64,000 nucleotides of DNA, taken from NCBI GenBank assembly GCA_002189035.1, contig NEEC01000002.1, positions 1,860,001-1,924,000 of the forward strand, written 5' to 3'. The translations under genes and the position numbers were made by a program. This document shows positions 33,244 to 44,903 of this stretch, piece by piece; positions within the stretch are counted from its first letter, which is position 1; every line of letters begins with the position of its first letter. The notes beneath the pieces are model-generated. The model ran no database searches and was not told the DNA's origin. It was given only the letters and a program-made list of their open reading frames with translations. Source of the stretch: Utricularia gibba. Its lineage: Eukaryota; Streptophyta; Magnoliopsida; Lamiales; Lentibulariaceae.

Positions 33244-36200
33244 TGAGGTATGCTTTTCCAAACAAGGAAGACATCATGTAACACAGAGTTGTAACCTTAG
33301 CATCCATGTAGATGAAAAGACATGCCCTGTTTCTTCTGCTTTAGAATTTGGAGATACCAAGGTTGTTAGACACCAGACCTTTTGCATCCAAGTTAAAAGA
33401 TTAATATCAAATTTTAAAAATGTTTTCTTTATTAAACTTATTTCTCAAAATTTCTTGGTTTTGAATTTCTTGGATGTAAAAAAAAAAAAAAAATTTTGTT
33501 CAAAATTTGATGCTTTTTTTTAAAAATTTTTTTTGATCAATCCAATTAATTTTTGTTAATTTGTTTTTCAAATTTAATTTCGAATATTAGCTGTTAGCCT
33601 CACCCCACGTGTTTTTATGTCAAGTGGTGGCCCAAATTGGCTTAGGATATTATATTTTTTTTAATAAATTATAAAAAATGAATATAGCCCATGAGCTATG
33701 GTATCGGGTGCAATTAAAATACTAAAATAATTTTCATAAATAAATAACATTGAGTGTGGAGGAGGGTTGGGAGGACAACTCACGAGCCCTCCATATTTAA
33801 TTTGAAAAAAGACTTGTACTAGTCTCTAGACGGGACGGGTCCGTCAGTGATGCCGTCGGGTACGGCAAACCAGCCACCGGCCCGTCCGTTGTCGCGTACC
33901 GGACACCGGTTTTGACTCCCATGCTGCCAAAACGTTTTTCGCTTTTTCTTGTAATATGGAATTATTTATTCAGTTTATGCAGCTCATAATTTTCAATCCA
34001 CCATTATAAAAAAAAAAAAATCATTCAAGGGCTTCGGTGCTCCTTTTTTTTTTCATATTAAAATAAGGCTCCTGTAAATTATTAAACGATAAATATCATG
34101 TTTGATAAATTTATTTACGATTTCAAACACGTTTGAAATATATTTGTTTAAAATAAATAATTCCATATGAGAAAATTAAATTAAAATAATCAAATATATA
34201 ATACATTATAAATAATTAATAATCAATTAGGACTATTTTTTTCTAAATATGATTTTATATTTCTTGTGTAATTAGATTTTATGTGTGTTAGTTGGATTTA
34301 TGGGATCTTTAATTTTAATAAAATATATATTTATAAAAATCAAAATTTAAATTATATCTGCATAATAACTTTAAATTTATTTACGTGTGTAAATAATAAT
34401 AAGCGAGTGGCGTCCTGGATGCGCATATGAAACATGATCACGTAATGCAAAGTCCCGAGTTCCGACATCGCGGGCGAGCAGAGATGCGTATTGCCTTCAA
34501 AATCAGACAAAACCACACAGGGAATCAGAAATGTCTGATCCTTAAGGAGGAGAGCAGATTGAGAGCAGAATGTGTCCAGATGGATGGGCGCCACGTTGCA
34601 GGTTTGGGCAACGCAAATTACCACTTTTGAGATATTTTTGTGGGGTGATTAAAAAGGGGGATTAGCATGAGAGATAATGGCACCCCACGATGATTAATGA
34701 ATTAATTGTCCCATTCATGCAGTCAATCGTATCCTGGTTGGATAAGATCCCATCCCCATGATGCCAAAAGTCGGCCCCTTAGCCCTCATCCACATCACAC
34801 AATGACTCGGGCACATACCCCTAGCTAAGCTTTGCTTTTGCCCCTTACTTTTGGAAATTACTTTTTAACCACAAGTTTAATCTTTTTTTAACAACAAAAC
34901 GGGGTTGGCGTAAAGCCACTTTAGATCCCATGTAGTGAGTTGAGTGAGTCGTGGGGTGCCTATTTTTTGTTTAATCCATCAGGCACTTGATTTAATCCCA
35001 ATTCTTTTATAGTATGAGTTGTGTGACGAGGTAACTTGTGATAGTTACGAAATCTCATATTGATTATGGACAAAGAATGAAACATACTTAAATAAAAGAA
35101 TTCTTCTAATTTTGCATATAGTCTTTTTTTAGTAAAGAAAAAACACAATATCGTAAAAATTAATTATCCGAAACGAATAATATCTTGTAAGATGAGGATA
35201 CATCGCAACATGTGTTGTGTGTGTTGTGAGCCCTTCCAAACCCCAATTCTTCCAATTTCGAGCCAAGTAAACAAAATGATTGGTATCCAACTTTTTAACT
35301 CGAATAAAGTAAATATTGTTAAGATAAATATACATTCGATGGTTTTGATCAAAAGACATTGAAAGACAAAAATGTAAAATTTGATGACTCGAAAACTCAA
35401 AGAACAAATTGAAGGTGCTCAACACACCATACAAATTGGTTTCACTAAAACTGAATTAATCAATATAACAAGAAGATCAACACAAGATCATAGAACCAAA
35501 TACGATATTAAAGATACAGATGCACGTATTAAGCCCTCAAGAATGTAATGTCAACTCTTTGGAACATTAATATTTCTTTAAATGTTGAAGATACATTGAT
35601 TACTAGATAAAATCTAGATATGATGCAGATGTATCTAGATATTATCATATGTATAAGATAGATATACTTTCAAATATTTGGATTTGTATCTTGATTACTC
35701 AAATCTATTGTTCAATACATTTATAGGATGTGCTTTGAATGAGGTATACTGGCCCACGACCATTTAACAAGTTATCTTAATGAAGGTGTAAAAGATAGAG
35801 ATTGAAGAAAAATAAAGCAAGTGCAATATAAAAAATGAAATTGACATTTTGTACCAGGTTCATGTTTCGAAATGAAGCCACAACGGGGGATTTACACCAC
35901 ATGATATGCTTTATTCTAAAGGAATGGTGTTTCCAAAAATGAAAAAGAAAAAACAAAATAGAAGGGTGATTTTGTTATTGAGGTTTTTGTGGTCTTTTGA
36001 CCCAACATTTGACAAATTTTTACTTTCAAAATATATTATTACATTATTTTTTCCGAAATTTCGAGTTCTGGATCCAAAATTTTAAAAAATTGCATTGTTG
36101 GGAAAAGGGATGTACATAGACTTACTTGTTGTTCATGTGCGTTTTGTGGTTTGTGGCTAATATTTTTTGTATTCAACACAAAAGTGCTTTTGATCAAGAT

Positions 36201-38817
36201 ATGAAAGGTTTGCATTGGTAAAGTGGGAGAGTGGTCCCATCTTTCTCTGCTTATTCTTGTTGATACTGCCTACAGTATTATTCCTACAAAGAAGGCAAAA
36301 AGGATGCTTTTATCTTGTCCACTCAAATGCCTCATTTTTACTTTTTGTTTTTTTGAGAAAATGATCTGATTGAAATGTTATAATCTAGATATTATCTATT
36401 TTTTAAGAAAAAAATGTCAAGTATAATATTGCATTTAACCTGTTCTTTTCCCCCTAGAAAATTGATACCAGATTCTTTTTCCTTGGGCAGGGGCTTACAC
36501 TCCCATGTGTATGGTCATTATTTCATGTGTTCTAGGATGTTTTGACACACCTTTAAACTTTTGTCCATTTTTTTTATCAAATAAAATGAACACTCTATTT
36601 TCTCATTTTTAGGGAAACATATCAAAACTCATAATTTTCACATACTTTTTTTTGATATTTGGCTAGTCTTTTCCAAGCTTAAATCAAGTGTCACATGTTT
36701 ATTCAAGTTGTGAGTTTGAGTGAAATGCACTACTAGACCATGTAGCCATTCTAACCACCAAGTCCGTGTTTGGTATATCAGATAATATTGGTTTTCATTA
36801 GGTAGAAAATTCGTATAATATGTTTGATAACAAGGACATTTTAATCTCGAATTTCATATACATATGTGATTTGCAACCTCCATAGGGCTTTTTAATATTT
36901 TGCAATTTCTCAATTCAATCCATCAAATATAACTAACTCTAATCTAATTATTTCATATTCAAGTTAAGGCCCAAGCTTGGAGGATGAACTTGGGTTTATC
37001 TCATACATGCACACCCACAAATTTGAAGCCTTTTGAGATCCGAATGGCATTTTGTTAGTGATTCCATCGAAAAAGGCCACGAAGATCCTATGGTTTCAAG
37101 AATTCGATCGTCAAATATCAATTCAAGATGAGATGGTTCTCAGGGCATATACTGAGAATTCCAGAATCCATCTAGGGTTAGGGGTTTGATATCCACCAAA
37201 TTCTACTGCACGATTAATAACTTCACACAGAATAAAGAGTAATATGATCTGAAATCGATGCATTGCTATCATAAAGTAGGAAGAAGATGAAGAAGAGCAA
37301 GCCGTGGTATGCGCATCTGATAAAACTGCTGCAGTATGAATGATTGAAGAAGATTAAAACCGACGATGAACCATTTTTCAACGCCGCCAACGGATCGCCT
37401 CCCCGCCGCCGCAACCATCGCTTTTCATCCTCATTTTTATCACATATTGATCACATTTGGCAAGAGCTGTTTGGTAGGGATGTTTTTATTGGGTTTGGTT
37501 TAATATTATACATGTTTGATAGAAATGATTAATTTAAATTCAGATTTAAATTATATACCATTTTTCTAAATTTCTTGGATTTAAACTCAATCCACCCTGT
37601 ATATTTAAAATAAATTGAATATTTTCTATTAAATAAATCATATTATAAATCAGAATTTAAATAAACACACCATCAAACTCGTTTTTATCTAAAAAAGAAT
37701 AAAATTAAACTCAATTCTAAATTTTAATAATTCTATCTTTTATTAATCCAGACCTCCTACCAAACACGTCAAGTTTCCAAGATTCAACCCATCATGAATC
37801 TTTTAACACATTTGATAAGTTGGTTTTGATAAGGTGCACATGTTTCTAAATTCTCATAAAATGATTTATATAAAATTTATTCATTTTTTATAACTCTTTA
37901 TATCAAAATCATAATTCATATAAAATTAAATAGTCATAACGATTTATGAATAAGATGCGAGTATTACAATAATGCATACTTATTTTTGCACAAAATTTCC
38001 GGATCGAATAAGGAAGTAAATTGGCTCCACGTGAATGGGGTTACAAAATAGATACTAGAAAAAAAAATCTTTGAAAAATATTGTAAAAATCAATGAATAA
38101 TAAATAATATACGCCAGTAGGTTTGGCATCTTTTACTTTTAGTTGGGAAAGGCGCACACTCCACCTAACCAAGTGGTCCACCCGAGGCCGACGGGCGGGT
38201 TAGAACCTGACCCATCTCTAAACTGCAGTCCCACACATACATTTTTTTTTTCTTATTTAAATATTTTTGTATTTTTAACTCCAATATATTTCATAGTATA
38301 CGAAATGTATCATTTTTTTTTATTTTTGGCGCAAATTTTGTACAAAATAATAGTTTAATAAAACAACCATTCAATTTTTTGCTTACCAATAGAAATTTAT
38401 TTTATTTTATTGAAGATAAAAAGAATTAAATACCTAAAATCAAATAAAAATTTAGTTAATTATATAATTCTTTAAATTATTAAATGAATATAATATTGCA
38501 TCTATTTAGATTATTAAATATATTAATTATAGCATCTACTTTCATCAATACCTTGTAAATTGTGTATTTTTTTATAAAGATTAATTATTATTTTTTGAAA
38601 TCTTGGATTTCAAATATCACTTATAAGGTAACATTTATATTCATAATAGGATAGTTATTTGGATAAAGACAACACCTCCATCTGATGTTGAGTATATATT
38701 ATTATTATGGGATAAAAGTAATTTATGCAGGTATTTTTAAATTCAGTGGTAGGCTGGAGTCCCACATTGGAATCCTCAGGAGTATTGAATCTGTGACTTG
38801 GCTTTACTTGATTTCCA
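33244..38817. other. Gene-free AT-rich stretch of 5.6 kb
   Basis: No frame here has recognisable content on either strand. The first few hundred bases are AHL 3' UTR. A GC-rich patch at about 33,825-33,925 (gggacgggtccgtc; gtcgcgtaccggacaccgg) and another at about 34,390-34,620 interrupt the AT-rich DNA. Runs of T and A are frequent. A short proline/arginine-coding patch at 37,380-37,420 sits in a 62-codon frame I do not trust. Likely intergenic DNA with degraded elements. Confidence 0.5.
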
Positions 38818-38825
38818 TATAAATA
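38818..38825 (+). promoter_or_regulatory. TATA box of the ATL gene
   Basis: TATAAATA lies about 124 bases upstream of the ATL start codon, in a normal position for a plant core promoter with a leader of about 95 bases. Confidence 0.55.
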
Positions 38826-38948
38826 AGTGACTTCAGTAGGACGGACGTTTACTCATTTCGCATCCAGGGGGCTTAGCTTCGATTCCCTTCGATTGACGTG
38901 AACCTTACCCCGAAACTTTTCAATTCTGCACCACTTTTCTCTCTCCAG

Positions 38949-39515
38949 ATGAACCAACGGCACCTCCTCGACGGCGCTACTTCCCCGCCACCGCAGTCGG
39001 CGTCTGGGAACCTCACCTCTCAGCCGCTGGAGACTCTGAACCTCAGCTCCGACGTCGTCGTCATCATTGCTACGCTCTTCTGTGCGGTGATTTGTGTCCT
39101 AGGGCTTGTAGCCGTCTCTCGCTGCGCCTGGATCCGCCGCCTTGGAGGCGACGACTTGGAGTCGCAGTCGTCAACGCGGTCTCCGGCCGCCGCGAACAAA
39201 GGATTGAAGAAGAAAGCGCTCAAGGCGATTCCGAAGCTCATCATCGGCGATGACTCTGCCGCGGCAGCGAAGCTGTCGGAGTGCGCCATTTGTCTGGCTG
39301 ATTTCGAATCCGGAGAGGAGGTTCGGATCCTGCCGCAGTGCGGTCACGGATTCCACGTCGATTGCATCGATACCTGGCTCGGATCTCATTCCTCGTGTCC
39401 GTCCTGCCGCCAGATCCTTGTGGCGACACGGTGTCGGCAGTGCGGGAAAGCCTCTGCCGCGTCCATTCTTCAGCCGATGCCGCGAGAAAGCCACGTAAAC
39501 GCTTTTTTGCCTTAG
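38949..39515 (+). CDS. ATL-family RING-H2 E3 ubiquitin ligase
   Basis: Intronless, 188 residues, typical of membrane-anchored ATL ligases. One hydrophobic helix (about residues 36-56, [21 protein letters not shown]) follows a Ser/Pro-rich start. A basic [13 protein letters not shown] segment takes the place of the GLD motif. The RING-H2 ligands are C112, C115, C131, H133, H136, C139, C150 and C153 ([21 protein letters not shown], then HVDCIDTWL). The Cys-rich tail [12 protein letters not shown] resembles the ATL72-81 group. GC content is well above that of the flanking DNA. The start was chosen at 38949 because it gives the normal ATL N-terminus and follows a TATA box at a suitable distance. 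Confidence 0.93.
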   Translation: MNQRHLLDGATSPPPQSASGNLTSQPLETLNLSSDVVVIIATLFCAVICVLGLVAVSRCAWIRRLGGDDLESQSSTRSPAAANKGLKKKALKAIPKLIIGDDSAAAAKLSECAICLADFESGEEVRILPQCGHGFHVDCIDTWLGSHSSCPSCRQILVATRCRQCGKASAASILQPMPRESHVNAFLP

Positions 39516-41500
39516 CCTCTTTCGATTTCCTCGGTTACACGCTTGAATTGGTGGAATGTAAACAAATCGAAGACGATGACAAAGCTCCTGTACATATATC
39601 TGTGAAGAATTTCTCCAATTTTCAATCCCTGCCTACAGCTTTCAGAATCCCTCCCCAGTGAGGCGTCCCTAAGGCCCATTGGTCTTCTGATTCTGGAGGA
39701 TTCGCTCACGTCTTCTGGAACGACGCTGCACAGAGGTAGATCCTTATCCGCGAGGTACTTTACATGATCATTTCTAGTAGTTCAATCCGGTAATAAATTC
39801 GGATAACGGGGCCCGTGTCTTGCCGACACGAACCCCCCGCTTGCAGTTTTATTTTTTCTCCTTTTGTCTTAGAAAAATGATTTTAAAAAGTGGGCAGGTA
39901 CAAAAAAGGTATGAACTTCGAGAAATATATATATAATACGAAGGAGCTAAACAAACGTGGATAAGAAAGAATTGAATGAATACACTTTTCCATTTTGCAT
40001 TCTCATCTTCTCCATGCCGAGATTGATTCCTTCTTTGGCCTCGTCTATCGTAAAGCTTTGAGCCAGAGTCCACACTCCACAGCATATTTACAAATATTGA
40101 GCTGCTGCTTTTCCATTGAACACATGTTTGGGGACGCTTTGTGTTGGAAAAATGATGATGGCATTTGCTGTAAAAGAAATGGCATTTAAATACATGTAGT
40201 TTATCACGTACACTGAAATATAATATTAATATTAAAAATGATGCTTTTTATCATATATATATATATATAATGATTACTTTTCTAAATATTTGCATGTTAG
40301 AATGCAGGATATATCATCAGTGTAATAAAATGGTGATGCCCTTTTGCTGGAATTGGTAGGCTATTTTTTATAACAATAAATAAAATAAGGATTTAAGTTT
40401 CTTAGCAAGAAATAATTAATTACATTCCCAGCATATTCCCGATGCTGTGTGTTTGGTGGAGTGGAGGAGAAAGGGGGCGAATTGGGAGGAGAAAGGGGAG
40501 TGTGGGCGGGGAGCTTGATCTTGTTTCTCCTCCCAAGCCTGTTTTCTGATGATTTCATGCAACTTTCTTGGAGGGAAGTTGCAACGCCCCCATGGACTGA
40601 ATGGAATGCAAGAGGGTTATTTTGGGAGTCGAAATATTCACTGCATCCTTGTTGCGAGAATCTCTCATGTATCAGCACAGTACAGAGGGTTAATGGAATC
40701 AGGATACATCAAATTTAACAACTAGAGGGGTGGCTTAATGGACATTCTGGCACACCCAAATAGAAGAGTAGAGTAGAGAAGAGAAGAAACGAATCAATCA
40801 TGTAGTGTGTGGGGAATGGGCAAAAAGCAACGATGGAGTTGTATCACGACAAAAGAGTGAGCATGCCTCCAATGTGTGTTCTTTTGATGTTTGTGCAACG
40901 TCATAATGACCCAGTGAGCACATGCGAAGCTGCCCCCATTCAGAGCCCTTTAGAGTTTCAGATGGGAGTATAAATGGAGAACCAAATGGATCTGAATAGT
41001 GAAAAGAGTACTTTGTGTTGTTACTAAAGCTGCCTGTGCTTCTTATGGAATCAAATTACCAGCGCACTCTTTGAAGATTCTGAATATGGATGGGATGTGG
41101 TTCTTAAAATAGAGAAACAGTGCAGAAATAACAAAAACAGAGCTCAAAATGCATCAAGGTTGTTGCCTAGTTCTACAGATTCAATAAGATTGCCATCAGA
41201 CACTTTAATCCAACGAGAAAATTGTATTACTGCAACAACTGGTTATTTGAACCAAAACAAAATCTAGAAACACAGCAGAAGGAGGCATAGTGTAAGTGGG
41301 TAGAATAGATCTAATCACCTGAGTGAAGCTCAGTTACTGTAGACGGCTTCATCTGCAAATCATGCTTGTTGCAATGATCTGATAATGCCTTCCTGTGGAC
41401 GGCTGCTCGAGATCTGATTGTATACAATCAGCTCGGACCTAACATAAAGTGGTACGAGTTATCCAAGGGAATCACATCCTTTTCAAAGCACCAAATTGTA
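39516..41500. other. Spacer 3' of the ATL gene
   Basis: No supported gene. A (TA)n tract lies at about 40,253-40,268 and a purine-rich patch at 40,455-40,510 (gaggagaaagggggcg). The rest has no recognisable feature. Confidence 0.5.
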
Positions 41501-41522
41501 AGGCAAAAGGGCTAAAATCACA

Positions 41523-42110
41523 TGAAGGATGCTATCATCGCTTCCATCTTCCTCTCCTGCATACATCATCAGAAGCAGTCTGATTTAATTCCTAGCTATT
41601 CGAAACAGCAAGCCAGATATGACATATACTGCTTAAATCACACTGTCGAATTGATACTATGAAATGATACTCAAGAGTTCTTGCATTTTTCTTCAGTAGT
41701 ATTTAAGCTTCTCTTTAGAATCGAGAACAAAAAAAAGGTATGCAAACAACATTCTACCATTCCAAAATAGAATACACATTTTTAGCAAGATCAACGTAGA
41801 CGCATGGACAAGCTGATTGAAATTGTCAGTCTCCAGTTTCTTCTAAAAAAAAAAAAAATCCTTCTCGGATCTTTGTGGAACTAGAGTTAACTAGACTAAT
41901 TAAAGAGTAGCAGGATAAAGACAAATGCAGTAAAGAATTGCTGTCCTACAACTCATTCCATGTGAAAGAAAAAAAAACCATTGCAGATCACCTTTGAGGG
42001 CAGCACGTACCTTTTTAATTACCTCATTATCCCGGTCATTGTTATCCAAAGGCTTCTCTTCCCCACGTAGGGGTTTCTGAAAATTATCCACATCAATTTC
42101 TCTCGCAGGT
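41523..42110 (-). other. Coding-like exon pair of unknown family
   Basis: On the minus strand about 42,105-41,991 reads REIDVDNFQKPLRGEEKPLD, then DNEVIKKVRAALK, and ends at a possible donor (aaag|gtgatc). A downstream acceptor (tatgcag) near 41,560 would continue it as GEEDGSDDSILHVILAL. I do not recognise the family. It may be part of the EH-domain remnant next to it, of another gene, or chance. Confidence 0.2.
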
Positions 42111-42151
42111 TTTTGATTGATGGCACCGAAACATTTAGCTGGGCAAGAGTG

Positions 42152-43070
42152 TCAGGTATTTGCAGGTGCATTCACTGGAGCAGGTACAAATTGTTGGCTG
42201 ATGCGTGTACCTGAAGAATCCTGAGCTCTTATGCCAAAATTTTGAGAAGGTACAACAATGACTTGTGAGGAAGTAGCCACAAAGTTGCTCTGCTGAGTGG
42301 TCACTGGAGCGAGACTTATATGTGGTGCTGGAATCTTTGCTGAAGCAGGAGCATATAATGCTGCCCTGACAACATCAGGCGTCAATTCTCTCTTGCAAGC
42401 TTAAGAGCATTACAAAACTCAGGCCGACCAAGAAAACCCACCCGATTCTGGTGTCCAAATGCCTGCATCTGAAACTTAATGGAGACATTAGAGGGATGCC
42501 TGTATGTCTTAATATATAACCGCTCTGATCATCAAAATGAGATAGAAAAAAGACTTGAAAGAGAAGCAAAATGCTGCATATGTCCTCTTCCTCATACGAA
42601 GTTAGTGAAATATGAAAGCAATGAAACCAATCCAAACAACGCTACCCAATAGATCCATTCAATTCAACTTATCAAAACATTGTTGAAAACTTCACATGAA
42701 AGTAAATAATGTCCAAGGCAATCTTGAAGCACGTAGTGATGAATGCATTGCTTGTTAGTCCATAACTCTTAGATGAATCATCGGCAAAGCAGAATGTAAA
42801 GCGATATGAGAATCTGGGTAAGAATAACTCATCCAGAATACGAGGAAGTTTAAAGTGTCAAAACACTTTCACATATTCTATCAGATCAACTTTAGCTAAT
42901 CTGGGACACAAGCCAAGCTCGAATCACAACGAACACACATTCAACAAGGAAAGAAGCCAGCACGGAAACAACCATTTTCTGCAGAACTGATCAACACCTC
43001 GTTAACTTGTAACCTCGGAAGAATGCAACGGCATCAGTTCCACTGATCCCGCATCTCGATCCAAATCAGC
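42152..43070 (-). pseudogene. EH-domain (EH1/Pan1-like) protein gene fragment
   Basis: Remnant of the N-terminal EH domain of a plant endocytosis protein. On the minus strand, 43,070-43,050 reads ADLDRDA; a frame change gives GISGTDAVAFFRGYKL, followed by a stop. After an intron-like gap, 42,467-42,385 reads FGHQNRVGFLGRPEFCNALKL. The usual VTVAQSK-like segment is missing and a frame change follows. 42,385-42,152 then reads LTPDVVRAALYAPASAKIPAP and SQNFGIRAQD, as in intact EH1 proteins, ending at a stop. No start codon, no second EH domain and no coiled coil are found. Some breaks could be sequence errors, but the stop and the missing parts indicate a dead fragment. Confidence 0.72.
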
Positions 43071-44750
43071 CCTCAGTGGCGCCCATTTGCAAAGTTTCCC
43101 CAGCGATTAAAATGGCCGAACCGCGATGCAGAATAGGGGGACTACTTCCGCCGCAAACCAAGTTGACATCAAGTTGGTTCGCGGGAAAATTGAGAATCGA
43201 GTCGAAAGAATTCCGCGGACAGGTTCAGACTCCGCCACAGCCTGATGCCCCCATTTTTTTCGTATTCAAAGCCGATTAGATTCAGAACACGTTCCTGCAA
43301 TTCAGCCCAAATTACAAGTTGATCTAGTGGCACCTGATAGTTGTTCCGGGTGCAGGAGTACATGGGCTTGATCCGCTTCTTCAGAACAACTAAAGTCACC
43401 CCTTTTTTAATGCATCAATTTAGCACTAAACTTCTCTAGTGTCTACAGAACTCCAAGAATACCCAAAGATATTCTTACATCTCAGTTTTAGCACAGGCAG
43501 ATGAGTCCTCATATCTAAAAGATCAGGTTTTGCACCAAATACAATGAAGGGGATTCGCCTTTTAAAGATAGAACTAAGTTCACATTTCCTTCCTGGTGAT
43601 GAAGGTAACACCAACAACAAAGGGAAGGAATGCCTCCCACAATTCAACTTTGCAAGGCCTGATGTCAACTGTGTTCCTAGTTCAGAACCCACGAAGCATT
43701 TACTTATCGTGCAGGAAAAACGACCGGATGAAAATGCCCCTGTCCCTACCCAGCATTTCCCATGACAACAGAGAACATCGGGTTTCTTCTCTGAAACCTG
43801 ACCTGACTGCAAAGACCTTCGACCAGAAAGCACCATGTTCATGGATTTTTCATACGAAAGCATGATGGAAAGATTTTGCAGAAGACCTTCTGAACATATG
43901 TGGGCCCTACATTGACGAGAAAACCTTCTTAACCCAAAATAGCGTGTTTAATATTAATTAATTATATTTCCACCGACACGTAACATAATGATAGAGGCGA
44001 TGGAGATGAGAAAAGGTCGTTCAAGTCCACAGCACACGCCTAGACTTTGGAAAATTTGAACTTGTCCTTGTGCACACAAACTCCAAGACCAAGTCAATTT
44101 TTTTAATTTATAAAAACATGTATTTTAAAATCATATAAATTATCAATATACGCATTATGAAAACCTATTTATTAAATATATAAATACGAATGATATGATT
44201 TTTACTGTAGATTTTATGAAACGAATTGCTCCAAGTAAAATAAATAAGAATATTGAAATAAAAAATAAACATAATTCATATCATATACACACGTTCATTG
44301 AAATAAATTATCCATATACGTGTTTATTTAGGGTGTGTTTGGTAGCATATTATAATTAATAATGTGTTTTGAGTTATTTGTGTTTAGATAAACATGTATT
44401 ATATGATTAAAACTAAATTTTATTTGGTATATAGATTTTGCATATGTACATTTAAAATAATACTATATTTGATAGATATGTCTAAAACAAAAAATTTATA
44501 AATTAAGTTGTTTAACAAAACCTATCTAAAATTTGGTTTTTGCAATATTTAGTTCTAAGTGTTTTACAATAATTTTGTAAAATATTCGTGTATTTTTAAA
44601 TTAGTTCATTAAACATATATTATTATTAACACATAAACCAAGCAATAAAATATTTAATAAGTGTAAACCATTATCACTAAATTATTTAATTTTCTATTTT
44701 TGTATAATGGAAATTATAAGAATACGTGTCTACGGGGGTGAGAGTGCGGG
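43071..44750. other. Spacer upstream of the kinase gene
   Basis: A 145-codon minus-strand frame (43863 to 43426) has no recognisable motif and is not called. Bases 44,100-44,690 are AT-rich. No supported gene. Confidence 0.45.
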
Positions 44751-44758
44751 TATTTAAG
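44751..44758 (+). promoter_or_regulatory. Possible TATA element of the kinase gene
   Basis: TATTTAAG sits 146 bases upstream of the kinase start codon, at the switch from AT-rich DNA to GC-richer leader. The position fits a core promoter; the match to consensus is only moderate. Confidence 0.35.
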
Positions 44759-44903
44759 TGAAGGTGCTGCGGTTCTTCCGAGTTCCTACCGCGGGCCGAC
44801 CAACCGCTTTCATGCGCGTTTCCTCGCTTGTTCTCGGGATCTCTCCTCGGCAAACCCTCGAGGCTCGAGCAGCAAACTTCCGGGAACTGCAGAGGAGCCA
44901 CAG

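Noticed and set aside
33244-38817. Hidden genes in the long AT-rich spacer
   Set aside because: Six-frame reading finds only short frames without motifs; splice-like signals are expected by chance in AT-rich DNA.
43426-43863. 145-codon minus-strand frame
   Set aside because: No recognisable motif, unusual residue use and no splice context; not enough to call a gene.
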